Positions 1-4,429 of a DNA stretch of 5,753 bases are shown here, piece by piece (position 1 is the stretch's first letter; each line of letters begins with the position of its first letter). The notes below the pieces were generated by a model. The model was not told the DNA's origin. It searched no databases and was given only the letters and a program-made list of their open reading frames with translations. The translations under genes were made by a program, and so were the position numbers. Source of the stretch: Candidatus Omnitrophota bacterium (lineage in GTDB: Bacteria > Hinthialibacterota > Hinthialibacteria > Hinthialibacterales > JAKPRU01). The stretch spans positions 1-5,753 of the forward strand of contig JAKPRU010001026.1 in NCBI GenBank assembly GCA_029557025.1, given 5' to 3'.

Positions 1-471
1 ATGAAAGAGAAGAAAGCCCGTGTCGAGGACGCGCTTCATGCGACTCGTGCCGCTGTCGAGGAAGGCATTGTGGCGGGTGGTGGTGTGGCTCTCCTTCGTT
101 GCCAGAAGACTTTGGAAAAAGTCGAGGGTCTTGAAGGCGACATGCAGCTGGGAGTCAACATTGTCCGCCGTGCCCTGGAGGAACCGATGCGCCAGCTGGC
201 CAATAACGCCGGTATGGAAGGTTCCGTTGTGGTGGAACGGGTTCGTGAGATGAAAGGCTCGGAAGGCTACAATGTGCAGACGGACCGGTACGAGGACCTG
301 ATGAAGGCCGGGATTATCGATCCGACCAAGGTCACTCGGACCGCACTGCAGAATGCGGCCAGTATCGCCGGCTTGCTGCTCACAACCGAGGCATTGATCG
401 CAGAAAAACCGGAAAAAGAGAAACCCGCTCCGGCCGGACCCCACGGGGGCGGCTATGGCGAGGACTTCTAA
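1..471 (+). CDS. groEL: Chaperonin GroEL (Hsp60), C-terminal part; 5' end outside window
   Basis: This is the C-terminal 156 residues of the 60-kDa chaperonin, which forms the double-ring, ATP-driven cytosolic folding chamber capped by GroES. The ATG at base 1 is an internal methionine, not the start: it matches Met389 of E. coli GroEL, and the two proteins then align without gaps to at least Asp495. Visible nucleotide-site residues (E. coli numbering) are Asp398 (residue 10 here, the hydrolysis aspartate in [16 protein letters not shown]), the AGGG loop with Gly415 (residues 25-28), Asn479 in GYN (residue 91) and Asp495 in IIDPTKVTR (residue 107). The window therefore covers the end of the intermediate domain and the second half of the equatorial domain. 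The tail is a Lys/Glu/Pro-rich linker ending GGGYGEDF instead of the usual GGM repeats. A strong terminator follows, so this is the last gene of its operon. Identity is certain; which paralogue it is cannot be told. Confidence 0.98.
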   Translation: MKEKKARVEDALHATRAAVEEGIVAGGGVALLRCQKTLEKVEGLEGDMQLGVNIVRRALEEPMRQLANNAGMEGSVVVERVREMKGSEGYNVQTDRYEDLMKAGIIDPTKVTRTALQNAASIAGLLLTTEALIAEKPEKEKPAPAGPHGGGYGEDF

Positions 472-494
472 TCCGGTCTGAAGACAAATCCATG

Positions 495-538
495 AACCGC
501 CTGTCCCTCTCACGAAGGACGGGCGGTTTGTTCTTTTT
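495..538 (+). terminator. Rho-independent terminator after groEL
   Basis: A 12-bp stem pairs AACCGCCTGTCC (495-506) with GGACGGGCGGTT (517-528), with a single T-G wobble and a 10-nt loop (507-516). It is followed by a T-rich tract through 538 (TGTTCTTTTT). It begins 24 bp after the groEL stop codon. The long GC-rich stem and U-tract make it a convincing intrinsic terminator that separates groEL from the genes downstream. Confidence 0.93.
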
Positions 539-546
539 GCCCCTCA

Positions 547-656
547 GTAGGCCAGGCGTCCCTGCCTGGTACCCAGTAGGCCAGGCGTCCCTGCCTGGTA
601 CCCGGTAGGCCAGGCGTCCCTGCCTGGTATCCGGTAGGCCAGGCGTCCCTGCCTGG
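547..656. repeat. Tandem array: 4 copies of a 29-bp palindrome-containing repeat
   Basis: Copies start at 547, 576, 605 and 634, an exact 29-bp period. The fourth copy stops after 23 bp. Each copy has a 23-bp core that is identical in all four: GTAGG, then CCAGGC, GTCCCT, GCCTGG. Between cores lies a 6-bp linker (TACCCA, TACCCG, TATCCG). CCAGGC and GCCTGG are reverse complements, so each core can fold into a 6-bp stem with a 6-nt loop. The arms can also pair across neighbouring copies, with GCCTGG of one copy pairing with CCAGGC of the next. The array begins 8 bp after the U-tract of the groEL terminator. The linkers are only 6 bp and nearly identical, so this is not a CRISPR. It resembles REP or small palindromic intergenic elements, but its family and function are not recognised. 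On the minus strand it is free of stops across its three successive frame shifts, giving low-complexity shadow peptides such as AGTPGL, GRLAYR and GRDAWP. Confidence 0.95.
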
Positions 657-870
657 CAAAGAAAGGCGGCACTCCTAAACAGGCCGGTAAGCTTGGGCAA
701 AACCATAAGGCAGTCTATTCTTCTAGGACATAGTCAATTGCCCTCCAGCCCCGAATACGGCTCTGACAATACCGTGATACACTTCGGGAAATATCTGGCT
801 CTGTACCTCCCACGGGTCGATACAATCCGCCCGCTATTGAGGATGGTGTATGGGCGTTTTGTTTTCGTTC
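657..870. other. Non-coding intergenic stretch upstream of the NagB/PIG-L gene
   Basis: There is no convincing gene between the repeat array and the ribosome binding site of the next gene. A 64-codon plus-strand ORF (693-887) has no recognisable domain and no clear ribosome binding site, and it ends inside the start of the next gene, so I do not call it. The stretch should contain the promoter of the 884 gene. The best -10-like hexamer is TACAAT at 821-826 (5 of 6 consensus bases, 57 bp before the start), but no good -35 hexamer lies at the proper spacing, so no promoter is assigned. Confidence 0.6.
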
Positions 871-877
871 AGAGGAG
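871..877 (+). promoter_or_regulatory. Shine-Dalgarno of the NagB/PIG-L gene
   Basis: AGAGGAG lies 6 nt upstream of the ATG at 884 and 9 nt upstream of a second in-frame ATG at 887. Both spacings are workable, so the protein may start at either of the two adjacent methionines. The difference is one residue. Confidence 0.75.
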
Positions 878-883
878 ATCCGA

Positions 884-3241
884 ATGATGAGCGAGACTGC
901 TGTAGAATCCGTCAGCAAGGTGGAGGAAGCCGCGCTGAAGAATTGCGCCGGTCGTTTGTTGTATCCGCCGGTCGAGAAAATCAAGACCATTGTCGTGGAC
1001 AATTTCCCGGCCTTGGGACAATTGGCGGCGTTGCGGTTCATCGAATGGGTCCAGCAGAATCCGGGTGGTGTGATTTCCCTTCCGACCGGGAAAACGCCGG
1101 AGCATTTCATTCAATGGGTCAGGCGTCTTTTGAGTACCTGGAAGTCGGCTCGGACCCAGGCCATTCTTCAGGAAAATGGATTGGACCCGGGAATATTCCC
1201 GGACATGAAAAGCCTCCATTTTGTTCAGATTGACGAGTTCTACCCCATTCATCCCTGGCATGAGAACAGTTTCTATGCATACGTGAGACGTTTTTATCTG
1301 GATGGGTTCGGATTGGATCCCTCCAAGGCGCTCCTGATGGACTGTTACAAGATCGGGCTTCGTCCGGACCAATCTCTTGACGCGCTCTGGCCGGACAACG
1401 TGGTTGATCTGAGTCTACGCCGGCGCCCGGGCAAGACCCCGCTTGAATGCGAACAGAAAGCGCTGCTGCATCGAGTCGACCAGTGGTGCGAAGAATACGA
1501 GGACAAGATTCGCAGCTTGGGCGGGATCGGATTTTTCCTGGGGGGGATCGGGCCGGATGGGCATATCGCATTCAATGTGCGAGGTTCCAGTCACCATTCG
1601 GTCACCCGTCTCTGTGCCACCAATTATATGACACAGGCCGCCGCGGCCTCGGATCTGGGCGGGATCGAAATTGCGCGCAAGCGGCTGGTCATTACGATCG
1701 GTCTGGGTACGATTACGTTTAATCCGCAATGCACGGCGATCATTATCGCGGCGGGAGACGCCAAAGCGGGCGTTGTCAAGAAAGCCATCGAAGGCGAAAA
1801 GGATGTCCTGATCCCCGCTTCCTCGCTTCAGCGCCTGCCCAACGCCCGATTCTTCATCACCCAGGGAGCCGCCAAAGACCTTCACGAACGGAAGTTCCAT
1901 CTTCTCACCCTGGCGGAATCCGTAAGCGAAGAAGAAACGGAACGGATCATCATCGACCTTTCCCTGCAAAAGCAGAAGCGATTGACGGATCTGACCCAAG
2001 AGGACTTCGAGTCGGACCGATTTGCCGCGGAACTGCTGCGTAAGAGGTCCGAAAAACCTGAAGTCCTGGCCGCTCTTGTGCGAGATCGACTGATTCAGCG
2101 GATTGAGAAGGGTGGACGGGCCTCCTCCAACAAGAAGTTCCTTCACACGGAACCGCATCACGACGACATCATGCTGGGATACCTGCCGGCGGTAGTGCGC
2201 AGTATGCGGGACCAATCCAATTCGCACCTGTTCGCGACCATGACGAGCGGATTCACGGCGGTTACGAACAATTATCTCCTGCAACGGTTCGAGATACTCC
2301 GCAATTTTATCGACACGCTTGCGTTTGCGAAGCTGATGTGCGAAGGCTATTTTGATCCGGCCAATCCGGTGGCGCGCAATCGGGATGTCTGGCAATACCT
2401 GGATGGTGTTGCGAGCGGCAGCCAGTCGATGTGTGACAAGGGAACCGCGCGGCGTCTGCTGCGAGACTTAGTCGAACTGTTCGGACGATCGGGGCTGGAA
2501 GATATCAAAGCCCGCATCACCGAAATCAAACACAGCATTGCTTCCGGCTATCCGGGCAAGAAAGATCCCCCGCACATTCAGAAGCTGAAAGGGATGTGCC
2601 GGGAATGGGAGGCAGAATGTCTGTGGGGCTATTTCGGCTATCGCTGCGAGCGTGTCCGACACCTTCGTCTCGGATTCTATACCGGCGACATTTTCACGGA
2701 GGAACCGACGGCAAGCCGAGATGTTCCGCCGATTCTTGATGTCTTCGATGAGAGCGAACCGGATATCGTCACAGTGGCCCTGGACCCGGAAGCCAGCGGG
2801 CCGGATACTCACTATAAGGCGCTTCAGGCGATCACCGAAGCACTGCGTCTCTATGTGGAAAGAACCAACCGCATGGATATCCGGATTTGGGGATATCGTA
2901 ACGTCTGGTATCGTTTCCATCCCTCCGAGGCGAACATGTATGTTCCAGTGTCGCTCAACATGTTTGCCATTCTGCGAAGCGCGTTTATGAACATGTTTCT
3001 TTCTCAGAAAGATGCGTCGTTTCCGAGCTACGAACACGATGGGCCGTTCTGCGAACTTGCCCAGAAAATCCAGGTTGATCAGTACCAGATGATGAAAACC
3101 TGCCTGGGTCGGGAGTGGTTTCAGGAGCATTCCAGTCCGCAAATCCGGGCCACGCGGGGCCTGGTGTTTTTGCGGGAACTGGATCTGGACACTTTTTATG
3201 CGTGCAGTCGGGAATTGCGCCGATCCGCCGAGAACCGTTGA
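884..3241 (+). CDS. Bifunctional NagB-like sugar-phosphate isomerase/deaminase fused to PIG-L family zinc deacetylase
   Basis: This is a 785-residue cytosolic protein with no signal peptide. Residues ~35-345 form a glucosamine-6-phosphate deaminase (NagB/6-phosphogluconolactonase) fold, with the LPTGKTP sugar-phosphate loop (66-72), DEF with Asp117 (= E. coli Asp72) and GGIGPDGHIAFN (220-231; Asp225 and His227 = Asp141 and His143). Lys294 corresponds to Lys208. Differences from E. coli NagB are Val232 for catalytic Glu148, Ser256 for phosphate-binding Arg172, Cys244 for allosteric Lys160, and ~39 extra residues between Asp117 and Asp225. After a charged linker, residues ~416-690 form a PIG-L (LmbE) deacetylase. 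PHHDD (424-428) replaces the usual AHPDDE and keeps the zinc ligands His425 and Asp428 and the base Asp427. GPDTH (639-643) supplies the probable third zinc ligand, His643. Residues ~490-590 are an extra, mostly helical segment. Similar NagB/PIG-L fusions of ~660 residues occur in Bacteroides, annotated as deaminase-like. A plausible role is de-N-acetylation plus isomerisation or deamination of an N-acetylated amino sugar. The domain calls are firm; the substrate is unknown. Confidence 0.92.
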   Translation: MMSETAVESVSKVEEAALKNCAGRLLYPPVEKIKTIVVDNFPALGQLAALRFIEWVQQNPGGVISLPTGKTPEHFIQWVRRLLSTWKSARTQAILQENGLDPGIFPDMKSLHFVQIDEFYPIHPWHENSFYAYVRRFYLDGFGLDPSKALLMDCYKIGLRPDQSLDALWPDNVVDLSLRRRPGKTPLECEQKALLHRVDQWCEEYEDKIRSLGGIGFFLGGIGPDGHIAFNVRGSSHHSVTRLCATNYMTQAAAASDLGGIEIARKRLVITIGLGTITFNPQCTAIIIAAGDAKAGVVKKAIEGEKDVLIPASSLQRLPNARFFITQGAAKDLHERKFHLLTLAESVSEEETERIIIDLSLQKQKRLTDLTQEDFESDRFAAELLRKRSEKPEVLAALVRDRLIQRIEKGGRASSNKKFLHTEPHHDDIMLGYLPAVVRSMRDQSNSHLFATMTSGFTAVTNNYLLQRFEILRNFIDTLAFAKLMCEGYFDPANPVARNRDVWQYLDGVASGSQSMCDKGTARRLLRDLVELFGRSGLEDIKARITEIKHSIASGYPGKKDPPHIQKLKGMCREWEAECLWGYFGYRCERVRHLRLGFYTGDIFTEEPTASRDVPPILDVFDESEPDIVTVALDPEASGPDTHYKALQAITEALRLYVERTNRMDIRIWGYRNVWYRFHPSEANMYVPVSLNMFAILRSAFMNMFLSQKDASFPSYEHDGPFCELAQKIQVDQYQMMKTCLGREWFQEHSSPQIRATRGLVFLRELDLDTFYACSRELRRSAENR

Positions 3242-3294
3242 CGACCGCGAATCGGGGATTGACAGGTGTGCGGGGGCACGGCTGTGCGCTCTTG

Positions 3295-3324
3295 GGGTGC
3301 AGCACTGGATGGGGCGCCTTTTTT
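3295..3324 (+). terminator. Candidate intrinsic terminator after the NagB/PIG-L gene
   Basis: GGTGC (3296-3300) can pair with GCGCC (3314-3318) with one G-U wobble around a 13-nt loop, immediately followed by six T residues (3319-3324). An alternative stem pairs GCGCTC (3286-3291) with GGGCGC (3312-3317). Both are short with large loops, so the structure is much weaker than the groEL terminator. Its position 54 bp after the stop codon and the clean T-run support it. Confidence 0.45.
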
Positions 3325-3558
3325 CTGTTGAACCTGTTGAGTTTTCGCCGGACGGGGGAGAACCTGTTACTTTTTTGAGGCTGTTGAGACGGCCTGTCTG
3401 CAAATATCGTAACCTTTTTCGATGGTGGGTCGTTTCCTAGAATGTTCGAAATGGAAGACCCTCATCCCAACCTTTTCGCCGGATGCGGAGAGAGCATCGA
3501 GGCTTCTCCACTGGGGAAAGAAGAAACTTTTCTCAAAGGGGGAGGAACCTTTCGCGGA
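3325..3558. other. Non-coding leader region before the secreted-protein gene
   Basis: No gene is supported here. An in-frame upstream extension of the next gene (from an ATG at 3483) encodes an Arg-rich, Gly-rich stretch with no ribosome binding site and would bury the signal peptide, so it is not coding. CTGTTGA or a close variant occurs four times (3325, 3334, 3364, 3381), and GAACCTGTT occurs twice exactly 30 bp apart (3330, 3360). A TAGAAT hexamer (3438-3443) matches 5 of 6 bases of a -10 box but has only a poor, T-rich -35 partner. If used, it would give a 5' leader of about 155 nt. The stretch 3500-3558 is purine-rich. Confidence 0.5.
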
Positions 3559-3577
3559 GGGAAATGGGGTGGGTGGG
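3559..3577 (+). promoter_or_regulatory. G-quadruplex motif in the 5' leader of the secreted-protein gene
   Basis: Four G tracts (3559-3561, 3566-3569, 3571-3573, 3575-3577) are separated by loops AAAT, T and T. This fits the G3+N1-7 quadruplex pattern with very short loops, a class known to form stable parallel quadruplexes. It is on the coding strand, so the mRNA would carry it. It ends 12 nt before the Shine-Dalgarno and 28 nt before the start codon, a place where folding could hinder ribosome loading. The motif is plainly visible; formation and function are inferred. Confidence 0.5.
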
Positions 3578-3589
3578 ACAGCCGGAACC

Positions 3590-3596
3590 AAGGAGG
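3590..3596 (+). promoter_or_regulatory. Strong Shine-Dalgarno that fixes the start at 3606
   Basis: AAGGAGG followed by T is almost a full complement to the 16S rRNA 3' end and lies 9 nt before the ATG at 3606. It decides that start over the in-frame ATG at 3483, because translation from 3606 places a signal peptide exactly at the N-terminus. Confidence 0.88.
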
Positions 3597-3605
3597 TTTG
3601 TTGCC

Positions 3606-4382
3606 ATGGTAGTTCGTTCGTTGATCGGCGCTTTTGTATTCGGGATTCTCTGTTTGACCCTGCCTGTCCTCGCGGAGGATAAAACCGACCAGGAGGACGT
3701 GTTTCAGATAAAGGTGGAGCAGCAGACTCCATCCAAACTCGATGCGGTGGACCTGTACTGGGGAGATCTGTTGGATCCCAACAAGAAAATCATCGCTCGA
3801 AGCGTCTATCTGGTCGATAACGTCGAGTGTATCGCCCGGTGGCATAACGCGGAGTATTTCATTGTAAGGAAGATCCGCGAGCTGAAACAGCAGACTCCGC
3901 TCAACGAACTGAAGACTCAAGAGGTCAATGACATCCTCAAGGAGTATTTTGAAAAGGAAATCCCGGACGACATTATTCAAATGGTGGTGGTGTTTCGCTG
4001 GACGCCCGGCGGCCCGGAATACACCCTGCCCAGCAATATGGCCTCCAAGGTGATACTTTCCAATGAGAAAGGAGTTCAGGTCGAGGGAAAACTCCAGGAA
4101 GAATTGTTGCGGGATTTGACGCTTCGACAGGACTTTTATTACAAATCCATGATTCTCGGTTTCGACCGATATGTCCCTGTCGGAAAGAACAAGAAGAATT
4201 CGGAGAATAAGGCGGATATTCTTGCGGATACCAAGACACTGAATTTGAAATTGACCTATATCCAAAAGGGGGGGAAGCCGGTGGAGTTCACATTTGATGT
4301 GCCTCCCAAGTACGATCAGCGGCCCAGGGAAATGGCGCTGCTGGTGGATTTCTTCCATGAGACATTCAAGCCGGTCCGGTGA
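3606..4382 (+). CDS. Hypothetical secreted (periplasmic) protein, 258 aa
   Basis: I do not recognise this family. Residues 1-23 are a classical Sec signal peptide: MVVR, then a hydrophobic core (SLIGAFVFGILCLTLP) and a VLA signal-peptidase site before Glu24. Cys16 is not in a lipobox, so a soluble exported protein is more likely than a lipoprotein. The mature part (~235 residues) is acidic at its start (EDKTDQED), has a single cysteine (Cys75) and looks like mixed alpha/beta. It has amphipathic charged helices at ~85-120 (RKIRELKQQTPLNELKTQEV) and alternating beta-type segments at ~125-160 (MVVVFRWTPGG, SKVILSNEKGVQVEG) and ~210-233 (LNLKLTYIQKGGKPVEFTF). There is no membrane anchor, catalytic motif or repeat that I can name. 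The gene stands alone on the plus strand with its own long leader and strong ribosome binding site, and it converges with the membrane glycosyltransferase gene 47 bp downstream. Its start is well supported; function is unknown. Confidence 0.85.
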   Translation: MVVRSLIGAFVFGILCLTLPVLAEDKTDQEDVFQIKVEQQTPSKLDAVDLYWGDLLDPNKKIIARSVYLVDNVECIARWHNAEYFIVRKIRELKQQTPLNELKTQEVNDILKEYFEKEIPDDIIQMVVVFRWTPGGPEYTLPSNMASKVILSNEKGVQVEGKLQEELLRDLTLRQDFYYKSMILGFDRYVPVGKNKKNSENKADILADTKTLNLKLTYIQKGGKPVEFTFDVPPKYDQRPREMALLVDFFHETFKPVR

Positions 4383-4429
4383 GGACAACAGCGGACAGGC
4401 ACAGATGGACACCGAACAAGAACTCTCTA

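Noticed and set aside
1..3. ATG at base 1 as the start of a short GroEL-like gene
   Set aside because: It corresponds to internal Met389 of GroEL and the homology shows that the gene simply begins outside the window.
547..656. CRISPR array
   Set aside because: Linkers are 6 bp and nearly identical, far shorter than spacers, and no cas gene is present. It is a simple tandem palindromic repeat.
821..826. TACAAT as a -10 promoter box for the NagB/PIG-L gene
   Set aside because: It matches 5 of 6 bases but has no acceptable -35 hexamer 16-18 bp upstream, so it is mentioned only as a possibility.
693..887. Small plus-strand ORF (64 codons) in the intergenic region
   Set aside because: It lacks a clear ribosome binding site and a known domain, and it ends inside the start of the next gene.
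1415..2395. Long minus-strand open frame (326 codons) opposite the NagB/PIG-L gene
   Set aside because: It lies wholly antisense to a gene with clear NagB and PIG-L motifs and its translation has no recognisable domain. The same holds for the frames at 2468-3403 and 869-1372.
3483..3605. Upstream in-frame extension of the secreted protein by 41 residues
   Set aside because: It has no ribosome binding site at 3483, an Arg/Gly-rich low-complexity translation encoded by the G-tract leader, and would place the signal peptide internally.
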